The translations under genes and the position numbers were made by a program. The notes beneath the pieces are model-generated. The model saw nothing but the letters and a program-made list of their open reading frames with translations. It made no database searches and was not told the DNA's origin. 46,196 nt of DNA from Treponema sp. (lineage in GTDB: Bacteria > Spirochaetota > Spirochaetia > Treponematales > Treponemataceae): contig JAKSTJ010000019.1 of assembly GCA_024402635.1 (NCBI GenBank), forward strand, positions 1 to 46,196, written 5' to 3'. This document shows, one piece after another, positions 15,323 through 24,936 of the stretch; positions within the stretch are counted from its first letter, which is position 1, and every line of letters starts with the position of its first letter.

Positions 15323-16040
15323 AAAAATTGCAATTGTAATTACTGCTGCCGGTTCTTCTACAAGAATGGGCGGTGGAATTAAAAAAGAATACATGAGCCT
15401 TGGTTCTGGAACAGTTCTTTCCAATTCAATCAAGGCTTTTGTTGACGCCTTTAATAAAATCGATAATTCTTATAAAATTTCCCATTTGATTATTACAACT
15501 CCTGTAAATGGAACAATTGGTGCCGCTGAAGCAGTAACAGCTTTTTTTGGTTTTGATTCTGAAATTCAGGAAAAAGTTGAATATGTTCAAGGTGGTTATA
15601 CTCGCCAAAGAAGCGTTTTTAATGCAATAACTTATCTTGAAAATCATTCAGTAAAGCCTGATTATGTTTTAATTCATGATGGAGCAAGACCTTTTGTTTC
15701 TGAAAGGATTATTCTTGATGTTGTTGATGCAACGTTAAATTATGGTGCATCAGCTCCAGGCATTACTCCTACAGATACAATAAAAGTTATTAATGAAGAA
15801 GGTTTTATTGTACAACATTTAGAACGAAGATTGCTGACAGCTATACAAACTCCTCAGGGTTTTGATTTTAATAAACTGGCAGCAGCACATCATAAAGCTT
15901 CATCTGATGGAAAAGATTATACTGATGATACAGAAATCTGGTCTAAATATTGTGGAAAAGTTAAATATGTAGAAGGTGATTCAAAAAATATTAAAATAAC
16001 TTATCCAGGTGATTTAGAAAGAGGAATCAGTAATGCTTAA
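15306..16040 (+). CDS. ispD: 2-C-methyl-D-erythritol 4-phosphate cytidylyltransferase
   Basis: Third enzyme of the MEP isoprenoid pathway; makes CDP-methylerythritol from MEP and CTP. The 244-residue protein has the nucleotide-binding A-A-G-S-S-T-R-M-G-G-G-I-K-K-E-Y, the V-Q-G-G-x-T-R-Q-R-S-V motif near residue 95, VLIHDGARPFV and TPQGF, all standard for IspD. I choose the ATG at 15306; a TTG two codons earlier is possible. It overlaps carD at its start and ispF at its end (8 nt), a tight operon. Confidence 0.95.
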   Translation: MTIVSKKIAIVITAAGSSTRMGGGIKKEYMSLGSGTVLSNSIKAFVDAFNKIDNSYKISHLIITTPVNGTIGAAEAVTAFFGFDSEIQEKVEYVQGGYTRQRSVFNAITYLENHSVKPDYVLIHDGARPFVSERIILDVVDATLNYGASAPGITPTDTIKVINEEGFIVQHLERRLLTAIQTPQGFDFNKLAAAHHKASSDGKDYTDDTEIWSKYCGKVKYVEGDSKNIKITYPGDLERGISNA

Positions 16041-16506
16041 AGTTGGTCTTGGGTATGATTTGCATAGGCTTGTTGAAGGACGAAAATTAATTCTCGGTGG
16101 AATAATTATTCCTTTTGAAAAAGGTGAAGATGGTCATTCTGATGGAGACGTTCTTTTACATGCAATAACTGATTCAATTTTAGGAGCCAGCGGGTTAGGG
16201 GATATAGGTTCTTTTTTTCCTCCAGAAGAAGCAAAATGGAAAAATGCAGATTCAGCTGAATTATTAAAAACTGCCTTGAAAAAAGTTTATGATGAAGGCT
16301 GGAAAATTAACAATATTGATTGTGTAATTAAACTGGAAAAACCTAAGTTTATTCCGTATAGAGAAGAAGTTATTGAATCTATTGCAAAAATATTAGAAGT
16401 AAATAAAGAACAGGTTTTTGTAAAAGCTAAGACTGGTGAAAAGTTACCTCCAATTGGTACTAGTGAAGCAATTGAAGCTGAATGTGTTTGTTTACTTGAA
16501 AAATAA
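16033..16506 (+). CDS. ispF: 2-C-methyl-D-erythritol 2,4-cyclodiphosphate synthase
   Basis: Fifth enzyme of the MEP pathway; cyclises CDP-ME-2-phosphate. The 157-residue trimeric enzyme shows GLGYDLHRL (metal-binding Asp8 and His10 region), GHSDGDVLLHAITDSILGA, D-I-G-S-F-F-P, and the C-terminal VKAKTGEKLPPIG. The ATG overlaps the end of ispD, with GAGGA upstream. It is followed by a terminator shared with the convergent coiled-coil gene. Confidence 0.97.
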   Translation: MLKVGLGYDLHRLVEGRKLILGGIIIPFEKGEDGHSDGDVLLHAITDSILGASGLGDIGSFFPPEEAKWKNADSAELLKTALKKVYDEGWKINNIDCVIKLEKPKFIPYREEVIESIAKILEVNKEQVFVKAKTGEKLPPIGTSEAIEAECVCLLEK

Positions 16507-16508
16507 AA

Positions 16509-16539
16509 AAAAAGCTGACTTTTGAAGTCAGCTTTTTTT
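16509..16539. terminator. Bidirectional terminator between ispF and the coiled-coil gene
   Basis: A 13-bp stem (16509-16521 with 16525-16537) has A's on the left and T's on the right, so it can end transcription in both directions. Confidence 0.9.
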
Positions 16540-16555
16540 GTTCTAAATCTTAAGA

Positions 16556-19500
16556 TTAATCTGGAAGATCAAGAAGAAGTTCAATTTCAGTTGTTGTTCT
16601 ATTGAATCTAGAAGCTAATTCCTGAATTGTCCAGCCTTCACGTTTAAGAGATTTAATTGTTTCTCTTTCAGAAGGAGAAATACCTGTATCTTTAGTTGAT
16701 CCTGATTTTTTAAGATCATCTCTTGTGATTTCTTTAAGAATTTCAAACTTACTGTTGATTTCTCTCTTAAGTTCCTGTAAAGAAAGTTCTGTCTTTTTAA
16801 TTCCAGCGCTTGTAGACTGTAATGCATCAAGACGTTTTTCTGTATCTGAAAGAACTGTTTCAAGATTATCAAGTTTTGAAGAAGCTTCTGTAATCTTTGG
16901 TCCATTTGAAAGAAGTCTATCAACATTTGTCTGAACATCTTTAATTTCATTTGGAAGAGATGTAACAAGTCTTGCACAATCTGTAACTTTCTGTTCAAGA
17001 TTTTTAAGATTTGTAAATGATGTATCAACATCTTTCATTACGCGATTAACTGTATCTTCTTTCTTTTCAAGTCTGTCGTACTGCTGAGAAATTTCTGAAA
17101 GCTTATCTCTATAATCTCTGATTGTAACTTCCATTTTCTGAACATCGTCAGAAGTTGTATGGAGACTCTGAATACGACTGTCAATTGTATCAGAAAGGTT
17201 AATCATCTGGTTGAATTTCTGTTCCAATGTAACAACTTTCTGTTTCTGTGTTTCGAATGTAGAAATCTGTCTTGAAATGTCATCGTTCATTTTACAGATT
17301 GAACCATATTCTGTATGGAAACGGTTTGCTACATCATTGTAATCTTCAACACGTTCGAATGAATCATTAAGTGCTTTAATATTTTCATCAATCTGACGTT
17401 TCATTAAATCAGCCTTTTCATAAAGCTGGATATTTGAACGGATTGTCTGAAGTTCTTTTGATAATTCACCCATTCTTGTCTGAAGGTCTGTTGCATCGTT
17501 CTGCATTTTAAGAATGAATTTAGACTGATTTGCTTTATTCTGTTCTGTAACAGTCTGAAGATCATTTTTAAGATCTTCAATACTCTTGTTAGCTTTATCA
17601 TTCTGTGTACGTACTCTGTCTTCTGTATCTTTTAACATTTCTTCGTACATATCTTTAAGCTGAGCAAGAATCTGTGTTGAACGGTCATCAAATTCTTTTA
17701 TACAAGTTTCAGACTGATTCTGGAGTGTAGCAATCTGATTTGTAAGATCGTTCTGCTGCTGCTGAATATTTGAAGTATAAACATTCATCTGCTGCATAAG
17801 TTTCTGTGATGCTTCATTGATTTGTGATTCAGCAGTATTTTTGAAACCATCTAACTGATCACCAAACTGGTTGTTAGAATCATCAAACTGAGCTTTAAGT
17901 TTTTCTTTCCATTCATCAAAGTTCTGAATTGCCTGATTAATAGAAGCAGTTCCTGTGTCTCGTCTTTCAACAATTGAATCTTCGAACTGTTTAATGTCAG
18001 AAAGAATACTTGTCTGAACCTTAGCAATATTTGCCTGTACAATAGAAGCATTTGTTGTAATTTCATCTTTAAGAGCTTTTTCTACATTGTCAGTAACTTT
18101 CTTGATTTTTGTAGAAGCATCTTCCTGGAAATTATTTAATTTTGTCTGTAATGAAGAAATAGTTGAGTTAAGTTCTGTTTTTGTATCATTTACTACAACT
18201 TCAATTTTTGTAAAGTCATCAGAAGTTTTTACATTAAGACTTGATACTTTAGTTTCCAATTCTTCAAGATATTCAGCTTCAACCTTTTTACGTGCTTCTT
18301 CATAAGTATTTGTAAGAGAAGCAAGTTTTGAATCCAAATCATCTTTCCAGCTAGAAAGGTTTGTATCAATTTCATTATTTTTTGTTTTAAGATTACTGTC
18401 AAAAGCAATTTCAAACTCATGAAGTTTTGCACTCATGTTTCCGTTTGCTGTATCTTTTAAGGCTTCAAGAGAACGGTCAATTCCCTGTAATCTTAATTCA
18501 ACTTCGTCAGATGACTGTTTGATGTTTTTAGCAAACTCATCGTGACGTTTCTGCTGTTCATTACAGAAGCTTACGAAATCATCTGTAACACGAGTCTGGA
18601 TTTCTGACATTGCCGCACGGAGGGATTTATCCAAAGTATCAATATCTTCTCCAGAATGTTCAATAGAATTGATTTTATATTCAATTTCACGTTTGTATGA
18701 ATTTAACTGATCGTCGATACCTTCAAGAATTGAAAGGTGACGGTTTTCACTTTCAGCAACAGAACGTTTTACAGAATCTGTAATCATTTTATTCATGTTG
18801 TTAAGTTTAATTTCTGTTTCAGTTTTGAAATCTTCAATAATCTTTGTTACTGTTCTGATTTTATTTTCCAACTGAGGACGCATTTCTTCTGCTCTTGAAG
18901 TTGCATCTTCACATTCTCTATGGAGTAAATCAACGGCAGTTTTTGTTTCCTGTGCAGAATTATTTGTCTGATTTGCAATTGTCTTTAAGCGTTCTGCAAT
19001 ATCATTCTGCATAGTTGTGATTTTATCCTGAACCAGTTCATTGTATTTTTCAATATTTTCTTCTGCACGAATTTTATATTCTTCGTAAGAAGTTTTTTCT
19101 GTCTGTTCAGCATTTGCAATTGCTTCATTATAAAGAGACATATATTTCTTCTGAATTGCATCAATCTGCTGTTCAAGATCTTCTCTAACTGTTTCAAGGC
19201 TCTTAGAGTTACCGTTTACATCTTTTGCAAGATATCTTGTTGTATCTTCACATTCTTTAACGCTCTGTTCAAGAACATTTCTTGTATCTGTAATACGTTT
19301 CTTGAATTCTTCTTCAAGCATACGCATTTTTTCGTTGAAGTTGTCCTGAAGGCTTGTTTCACCATTTGTGTACTGAGCAGTTAATTCTGCAAGCTGAGTT
19401 GAAATAGTTTCTGTTTTGTCATGGAATTCTGTATCAAGAGCATTGATTTTTGTTCCATATGTATTTTCAAAATTATCAATTCTTTCTGTGTATTCAGTCT

Positions 19501-20908
19501 GAATTGCATCCATTTCAGAATCATGATTTGTAGAAATCTGTGTAAATTGATTTTTGTATTCTTCTCTAAGAAGATCAATCTGATTTGTACAGTTGGAATT
19601 AAGAGAATTGATTTTAGTATTGTAACCTTCTTCAAAATCTTTAATTTCTGTTGTAATTCTATCTTCAAGTGAAGAAATTTGATTTACACTGGCATCATTA
19701 AGAGCCTGAATTGCTGCATTGAATTCATCCTGCAATTTCTGGTGGGTATTATTAAAATCTGCATTGAATTCATTAATTCTTTTGTCAGTGTAAGATGTTG
19801 CTGTATCAAAAGCTTTTGTGTAATTTTCAACAAATGCCTGATGTTCTGAATTGAATTTCTGTTCAAGATCAGAGAAGTCACTGTTGTTTCTTGCCTGAAT
19901 GTTTTCAACCTGTGAATCATATTTCTGGCTGATACGGGCAAAGTCTTCATTGAATCTTGCTTCAATTTTAGCAACAGCACCATCATTTTTATTTGTGATA
20001 GCATCAATCTGCTGGTTGTATTTTTCGTTAAGAGACTGAATCTTAGCTGTGTATGAATCTGTTACAGAATCCATGTTTGTATTGAATTTTTCTGTAACTC
20101 TGTTTGTTACTTCTGTAATTCTATCTGTAAGGGTAGAATCAAGCTGACTTGCCATAAGATTAAGTTCTTTAAGATATTTATCAGCACGTTCCTGAGCTTT
20201 AACGCCTAAATTTTCAAAAGCTGAATTTTCAAGAGTATCTGCTTTTTCCGCAGCAGTATCAAAAGCAGCCTGAACTTCTTCTCTGATTTTATCCAAAGCC
20301 TGTTCTGCATTGTACTGAGATTTATTAATATCTTCTGCAATACTGTTTGCATAAGCTTTATATTTATCAAGAAGATTAAGACCTACATCTTTAAGCTGTT
20401 CTGCATTTACTTTAGAGAAGTTTTCTGAAACCTGAGGAATTCTCTTATCAATATTTTCAACAACCTGCTGCTGTTTTAAAAGCTTGCTTGAAATTGAATC
20501 AACAACGCTGCTTTCTTTTTGAATTCTTCTTAAGTTTTCTTCAACTTTATCAGTCATGTCGTTTAAATCGTTTAAAACCTGTGCATAACTGTTAATCTGA
20601 TTTTCAATATTCTGAACAGATTTAATATTGTCATCAAGAGAAGCAATTTTAACGTTGAAATCTTCATACTGTTTTGCAAGAAGTTTTACCGCTGCATTTG
20701 CCTGACTCTGTCTTGAATCAAATTCAGTTACAAGCATGTTGCATTTGCCTTCAACATTTTTGTAATATGCAGCAAGATCTTCCTGACGTTTGTCTGCATA
20801 ACGTTTTACTTTCTCGATTGCATTGTTTTTTTTGTCAATTTCGTGGAGAACGATTGTGACACCAACTGCAACTACCGACGCTACAAGAATAGAAATAATA
20901 AGTTCCAC
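16556..20908 (-). CDS. Giant membrane-anchored coiled-coil protein (spirochaete type)
   Basis: 1450 residues, beginning at a GTG 21 nt after the HAD gene. One hydrophobic N-terminal helix (about residues 4-22, IISILVASVVAVGVTIVL) anchors it in the inner membrane with the rest in the cytoplasm. Nearly the whole length is predicted coiled coil, rich in Glu, Gln, Asn and Lys and free of Pro. Aromatic residues recur 7 or 11 apart in the region ~280-480. The last ~45 residues form a compact helix-turn-helix-like domain (ERETIKSLKREGWTIQELAS, then EIELLLDLPD). That domain resembles the C-terminus of SwrB/YlxL-type flagellar accessory proteins. I believe NCBI groups such proteins as 'SpiroCoCo'. A scaffold role in cell shape, filament or flagellar organisation is inference. 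Confidence 0.8.
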   Translation of the reverse strand: MELIISILVASVVAVGVTIVLHEIDKKNNAIEKVKRYADKRQEDLAAYYKNVEGKCNMLVTEFDSRQSQANAAVKLLAKQYEDFNVKIASLDDNIKSVQNIENQINSYAQVLNDLNDMTDKVEENLRRIQKESSVVDSISSKLLKQQQVVENIDKRIPQVSENFSKVNAEQLKDVGLNLLDKYKAYANSIAEDINKSQYNAEQALDKIREEVQAAFDTAAEKADTLENSAFENLGVKAQERADKYLKELNLMASQLDSTLTDRITEVTNRVTEKFNTNMDSVTDSYTAKIQSLNEKYNQQIDAITNKNDGAVAKIEARFNEDFARISQKYDSQVENIQARNNSDFSDLEQKFNSEHQAFVENYTKAFDTATSYTDKRINEFNADFNNTHQKLQDEFNAAIQALNDASVNQISSLEDRITTEIKDFEEGYNTKINSLNSNCTNQIDLLREEYKNQFTQISTNHDSEMDAIQTEYTERIDNFENTYGTKINALDTEFHDKTETISTQLAELTAQYTNGETSLQDNFNEKMRMLEEEFKKRITDTRNVLEQSVKECEDTTRYLAKDVNGNSKSLETVREDLEQQIDAIQKKYMSLYNEAIANAEQTEKTSYEEYKIRAEENIEKYNELVQDKITTMQNDIAERLKTIANQTNNSAQETKTAVDLLHRECEDATSRAEEMRPQLENKIRTVTKIIEDFKTETEIKLNNMNKMITDSVKRSVAESENRHLSILEGIDDQLNSYKREIEYKINSIEHSGEDIDTLDKSLRAAMSEIQTRVTDDFVSFCNEQQKRHDEFAKNIKQSSDEVELRLQGIDRSLEALKDTANGNMSAKLHEFEIAFDSNLKTKNNEIDTNLSSWKDDLDSKLASLTNTYEEARKKVEAEYLEELETKVSSLNVKTSDDFTKIEVVVNDTKTELNSTISSLQTKLNNFQEDASTKIKKVTDNVEKALKDEITTNASIVQANIAKVQTSILSDIKQFEDSIVERRDTGTASINQAIQNFDEWKEKLKAQFDDSNNQFGDQLDGFKNTAESQINEASQKLMQQMNVYTSNIQQQQNDLTNQIATLQNQSETCIKEFDDRSTQILAQLKDMYEEMLKDTEDRVRTQNDKANKSIEDLKNDLQTVTEQNKANQSKFILKMQNDATDLQTRMGELSKELQTIRSNIQLYEKADLMKRQIDENIKALNDSFERVEDYNDVANRFHTEYGSICKMNDDISRQISTFETQKQKVVTLEQKFNQMINLSDTIDSRIQSLHTTSDDVQKMEVTIRDYRDKLSEISQQYDRLEKKEDTVNRVMKDVDTSFTNLKNLEQKVTDCARLVTSLPNEIKDVQTNVDRLLSNGPKITEASSKLDNLETVLSDTEKRLDALQSTSAGIKKTELSLQELKREINSKFEILKEITRDDLKKSGSTKDTGISPSERETIKSLKREGWTIQELASRFNRTTTEIELLLDLPD

Positions 20909-20929
20909 TTTTTATACCCAACCTATTTT

Positions 20930-21628
20930 TTATTTATTTTCAAAAAATTTAGTTTCAAGTTCAGAATACTCTGTAAAAATTACATCTGCAATTTCTGATG
21001 TTGTACCAGAACGTTTTTTTCCAGGTGTAATTATCCAGGCTGCTTTCATTCCTGCTTTTTTAGAACCTTCAATGTCGTATTTATGATTGTTTCCGACATA
21101 AAGAATTTCTTCTGCTGGAATATTTAAGGTTTTCTGTAATACAGAAAAAACATGGGGTGAAGGTTTTAAAGCACCTGTCTGTTCAGAGCCAAGCAGAAAA
21201 TCACAATAATCTTTTATTCCCCAAATATCTCCTTTTTGTTCAGGAGGGAAATCTGAAAGAATTGCAACTTTAATGCCTGTTTCTTTAAGGCGTTTAATAA
21301 AATCTCTGGCACCTTTATAAGGTTTTAATTTCTGATAGTATTTTTTTAAGCCTTCATAAACAATTTTATTCAGTTTTTTTTCAGCTTTTTCCGGAGAACA
21401 TTTAAGTTTTTCTGAAAGAAGTCTGACTTGCTCTGAATTAAAATCATCATAAAAACCTTCCGGCTTGTTATGTCTAAGTTCTTTTCTAACTTTATTGAAA
21501 GGAAGAAAAAAATTCAGATGAATCAGAAAATAAGGGGCAACTCTTAAATTGAATGGAAGCTCTTTGTATAACGTTCCATCAATGTCAAAAGCAACCGCTT
21601 TTATTTCACCAAAGTATTCAGTACGCAC
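20930..21628 (-). CDS. HAD-superfamily hydrolase
   Basis: A 232-residue haloacid-dehalogenase-type phosphatase. Motif I is F-D-I-D-G-T-L near residue 14, motif II L-S-D-F, motif III the lysine in GALKPSP, and motif IV VGNNHKYDIEGSKKAG. A helical cap follows motif I. I start it at the GTG at 21628: a perfect TATAAT ends 6 nt upstream, and the only earlier start (TTG at 21643) overlaps that box. The substrate is unknown. It is probably co-transcribed with the coiled-coil gene downstream. Confidence 0.85.
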   Translation of the reverse strand: MRTEYFGEIKAVAFDIDGTLYKELPFNLRVAPYFLIHLNFFLPFNKVRKELRHNKPEGFYDDFNSEQVRLLSEKLKCSPEKAEKKLNKIVYEGLKKYYQKLKPYKGARDFIKRLKETGIKVAILSDFPPEQKGDIWGIKDYCDFLLGSEQTGALKPSPHVFSVLQKTLNIPAEEILYVGNNHKYDIEGSKKAGMKAAWIITPGKKRSGTTSEIADVIFTEYSELETKFFENK

Positions 21629-21634
21629 AATACC

Positions 21635-21663
21635 ATTATACAATATAACTGATAATTAGTCAT
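21635..21663 (-). promoter_or_regulatory. Leaderless promoter of the HAD gene
   Basis: On the - strand ATGACT (21663-21658), 17 bp, TATAAT (21640-21635) places the transcript start exactly at the GTG codon at 21628. Confidence 0.6.
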
Positions 21664-21698
21664 TGTATTTATGTGCTATTATAGAAAAAACTTATAAA

Positions 21699-23144
21699 TT
21701 AAAGTTCCTGATCTTTGTGAAGAGAGTCCAATCTTGACAGTCTTTCTTTGTCTGGTGTGATGCAGAGATTTTTTTCCTGGGTAGGTAAAACTAATCCTTT
21801 TGGACCATTTTTTGCCCGTCGCAGATATTTTACATGAGTATAATATAAATCAGTTTTTCCAGTATTTCTTGCCTTTGAATAATAAACAGCCAGATTTGCA
21901 GCATCAAGAAGAATTTCCAGAGGTACAGTTTTTCCTTTTCTGGCCTTAATAAATACATATCCTCCTGGAAAATCTCTTACGTGAAGCCATAAATCTTCGC
22001 CCCGTACATGATGACGTAATAATTCATCATTTTCGTTTGCATCTCTTCCTACAAGGATATACCAGCCGTTTACAGTGTAATCTAATCCCGGGTGAGTTTT
22101 TTTCTGCTGCTGTTTAGGAGTGGAATCTCTGCGAAGCAATTGTTCAATTTTCACAGGATTTTTTTCATTTTTAATTTCGTCGTATAATTTTTCCAGTTTT
22201 TCAATTTGTTTTTCTGCAATTTCTATATCATGTTCCAGTTCTTCTGAACCGGTAATTGCTTTTTTATAGTTTTTATAATATTCAGATGCATTTTCCTGAG
22301 CTGATTTTTTTGGATCAATAACCAGTCTTATTGTTTTTCCAGTTTCATAATCCTCACATTCAAGAAAATTTGAAGTTCCGTCAATTAAATGTCCAAAGGA
22401 AAGAATCAAATCTCCCTGATGTTTAAGCTGACTGGAGTTTTTAAAAGTTTCTTTCTTTTGAATAAGATTATTTAAGGCGCTCTGTCTTTTTGAGTAATTT
22501 ACATTAAACCATTTTTCAGCTTTTTCCAGTAAAGCTTCCCTTGATAAAGTTGATGCATGTTCGCTGTACCAGTAATCAATATATGCATTAAAAGAATTAA
22601 AAGGTTTTTCATTTGAATCTGTCTGATCTTGCCATGAACGGACAGGGAATCTTTCATTATCAGATAGTTTTTCTTCAATAACTGCAGGAGCAATATAAAC
22701 TTCATCTTTTAATTCATATCTGTCTGGACGACGGAACATTGGTTCAAGAATTAAATCATGTTCATCACAAAGAATGATGTTTGCAGCATTATTCCACAGT
22801 TTTATATACATGTTAAAAATTTCATTTTCAGAATGACTTAGAACCATTTTAATTACACGTTCCATTCCTATCTGTTCACAGGAATTGATTCTGCAACCTT
22901 TAATCCGGGAACGTAAAAACTCCATAAAACGGAGAGGTTTATCATTTTTGGTGATTTTTCGTCTGGTTTCGTTAATTCTTACTGAATTCTGGGCTGTACA
23001 AACTAATACTGTTTTTGCCTGACCTTCTTTATATGTGTAAAAGGCGATTGTATCAAATCCAGGTTGAATTATATCCTGAATAAATGCCCCTTCAATATTC
23101 AATTCACTTAAAATTAAATTAATTTCGTTACAATTTAAACTCAT
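21699..23144 (-). CDS. NFACT family protein (RqcH/Rqc2/FbpA-like)
   Basis: NFACT proteins bind stalled large ribosomal subunits and recruit alanyl-tRNA to add alanine tails in ribosome-associated quality control. The 481 residues comprise an NFACT-N-like domain, a coiled-coil middle (HDIEIAEKQIEKLEKLYDEI), and the NFACT-R domain with G-W-Y-I-L-V-G-R-D-A, HHVRGEDLWLHVRDFPG and the C-terminal YTHVKYLRRAKNGPKG. In the position of the catalytic Asp-Arg of RqcH this protein has Glu95-Arg96 (IGMERVIKM). It is somewhat shorter than the ~570 residues of RqcH. The ATG has no good Shine-Dalgarno. Confidence 0.88.
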   Translation of the reverse strand: MSLNCNEINLILSELNIEGAFIQDIIQPGFDTIAFYTYKEGQAKTVLVCTAQNSVRINETRRKITKNDKPLRFMEFLRSRIKGCRINSCEQIGMERVIKMVLSHSENEIFNMYIKLWNNAANIILCDEHDLILEPMFRRPDRYELKDEVYIAPAVIEEKLSDNERFPVRSWQDQTDSNEKPFNSFNAYIDYWYSEHASTLSREALLEKAEKWFNVNYSKRQSALNNLIQKKETFKNSSQLKHQGDLILSFGHLIDGTSNFLECEDYETGKTIRLVIDPKKSAQENASEYYKNYKKAITGSEELEHDIEIAEKQIEKLEKLYDEIKNEKNPVKIEQLLRRDSTPKQQQKKTHPGLDYTVNGWYILVGRDANENDELLRHHVRGEDLWLHVRDFPGGYVFIKARKGKTVPLEILLDAANLAVYYSKARNTGKTDLYYTHVKYLRRAKNGPKGLVLPTQEKNLCITPDKERLSRLDSLHKDQEL

Positions 23145-23202
23145 AGTTATTAAAACTCAAAATAAAAAAATTATAATTTAAATTTAATTTATGATTATAA
23201 AA

Positions 23203-23229
23203 TTGGCAATAGAAAAAAAATGTTATAAC
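23203..23229 (+). promoter_or_regulatory. Possible near-leaderless promoter of the radical SAM gene
   Basis: TTGGCA (23203-23208), a short 15-bp spacer and TATAAC (23224-23229); the ATG is at 23238, 8 nt after the box. A GGA lies 1-2 nt before the ATG, too near for a normal ribosome site. Confidence 0.5.
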
Positions 23230-23237
23230 ATTAGGAT

Positions 23238-24935
23238 ATGAAATTTCTTCTAGTAGCTGTAAATGCATCTTTCAGTCATACATGTTTAGCCGTAAGACAA
23301 TTATCCGCTTTTACAGGAATTGAATTTATAGAATTTACAATTAATCAGCCTATTGGAGAGATTCTTAGAGGCATTAAAGAGTTAAATCCTGATGTTGTAC
23401 TTTTTTCAACTTATATATGGAATGGTGAAATTATTTCTAAAATAATTCCTGATATAAAGAAAATTCTCCCAAAAGCAATCATTGGTGCTGGTGGTCCTGA
23501 ATTTGGATTTGCTGCTTCTATTTATTTAAAAAAATTGCCTTCTCTCGATTTTATAATGCATGGGGAAGGAGAAAAAACTCTGGAAGAAATTCAAAAAAAA
23601 TCTGATTCTTTAAGAAAAGATTCAGCTGAAACTTTAAGCAGTATTAAAGGTGTTTTTTACAGGGATTGCGAAAATAATATAATTTTTTCTGGGGAACGAG
23701 AATTAATCTGCGATTTATCAGAACTTCCTTTTGCATATCCTTCTTTAAAATCTGCATATGTAAATCAAACTGGTATTCCTTTAGATTTGCAGAACAAGAT
23801 TTTTTATTATGAAAGTTCCAGAGGTTGTCCTTTTAAATGTTCCTACTGTATGTCTTCTCTTGATTTAAGAGTAAGATTTATGCCTTTAGAACGGGTTTTT
23901 GAAGATTTACAAATTTTTCTTGAACAGAAGGTTCCTTTAGTAAAATTTGTAGACCGTACTTATAATCTGGATTCTCAGCGTTATATTGCAATCTGGAAAT
24001 TCATTAAAGAAAATCACAATGGAATTACCATGTTCCATTTTGAAATTGAAGCAGAATTTCTTTCAGAAGAAGCACTGGATTTTTTACAGACAGTTCCATC
24101 AGGAATAATGCAGTTTGAAATTGGAGTTCAAAGTTCCAATAAACAAACATTAAAAGCCATAAATCGTTCTGATAATATTGAAAAACTTGCAGAAAATATA
24201 AAAAGACTGCCTTCTACCATTCATCAGCATCTGGATTTAATTGCGGGGCTTCCTTATGAAAATCTTGAATCTTTTGGTAAATCTTTTGATTTTGTCATGG
24301 CACTCAAACCTGATGCACTTCAGCTGGGATTTTTAAAAGTTCTTCATGGAACAATAATGGAAAAGTATGCAAAAGAAAATGGATGGAAATGGATGGAAAA
24401 TCCTGTTTATGAAACTTTTTCAACTCCATACATGTCTTATGAAGATATGACTTTTCTTAAAGATCTGGAAGTTTGTGTTGATGCTTTCTGGAATAGTGGT
24501 GTTTTTGTAAATTTAATGAAATACATTGGTAGAAAAATGAGTTTCTGGAGTTTCTTTTATGCCCTTACAAAAGAATCTCAAAAAAAACAGGTTTTTATCG
24601 CGGCCAGAAGAGAATCTTTCTGGTTCAGTTTAATTTTTCAGTTTATAAATGAAGATTTATTTCCCTCCCTTAATAAATCTGTAATGACTGATTTACTTCG
24701 TTATGATTTTGTAAAGCGTGGTAAACAGGGAAATTTTCCAGAATGGTATAATCATCGTTATGATAAAGAAAGACACAGAATTCTTCTGGAAGAAAAAGAA
24801 GGAATTAACAACGCCAGAATAGGATTTGCTTTTTCTGAGTATGAATGTTTTGATTATGATGTTACAGCAGAAGAACCTGAATTACAAAAAATGAATTATG
24901 AACTTCTGCTGCAATATCCAAAAAGATTAAAATAA
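23238..24935 (+). CDS. B12-binding radical SAM protein (DUF4080-type)
   Basis: A 565-residue protein with an N-terminal cobalamin-binding Rossmann domain (residues ~1-130; NPDVVLFSTYIWNGEI, AIIGAGGPEFGF). It is followed by a radical SAM core with the cluster motif C-P-F-K-C-S-Y-C near residue 200 and the FEIGVQSSN, LIAGLPYE blocks. The C-terminal ~170 residues look like the DUF4080 extension. Substrate and product are unknown; such enzymes catalyse methylations or other radical reactions. It ends 1 nt before the convergent folD stop. Confidence 0.88.
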   Translation: MKFLLVAVNASFSHTCLAVRQLSAFTGIEFIEFTINQPIGEILRGIKELNPDVVLFSTYIWNGEIISKIIPDIKKILPKAIIGAGGPEFGFAASIYLKKLPSLDFIMHGEGEKTLEEIQKKSDSLRKDSAETLSSIKGVFYRDCENNIIFSGERELICDLSELPFAYPSLKSAYVNQTGIPLDLQNKIFYYESSRGCPFKCSYCMSSLDLRVRFMPLERVFEDLQIFLEQKVPLVKFVDRTYNLDSQRYIAIWKFIKENHNGITMFHFEIEAEFLSEEALDFLQTVPSGIMQFEIGVQSSNKQTLKAINRSDNIEKLAENIKRLPSTIHQHLDLIAGLPYENLESFGKSFDFVMALKPDALQLGFLKVLHGTIMEKYAKENGWKWMENPVYETFSTPYMSYEDMTFLKDLEVCVDAFWNSGVFVNLMKYIGRKMSFWSFFYALTKESQKKQVFIAARRESFWFSLIFQFINEDLFPSLNKSVMTDLLRYDFVKRGKQGNFPEWYNHRYDKERHRILLEEKEGINNARIGFAFSEYECFDYDVTAEEPELQKMNYELLLQYPKRLK

Positions 24936-24936
24936 A

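Noticed and set aside
16556..20908. Many open frames on both strands across the coiled-coil gene
   Set aside because: They arise from the biased, stop-poor codon usage of the long coiled-coil gene, have no ribosome sites, and show low-complexity translations.
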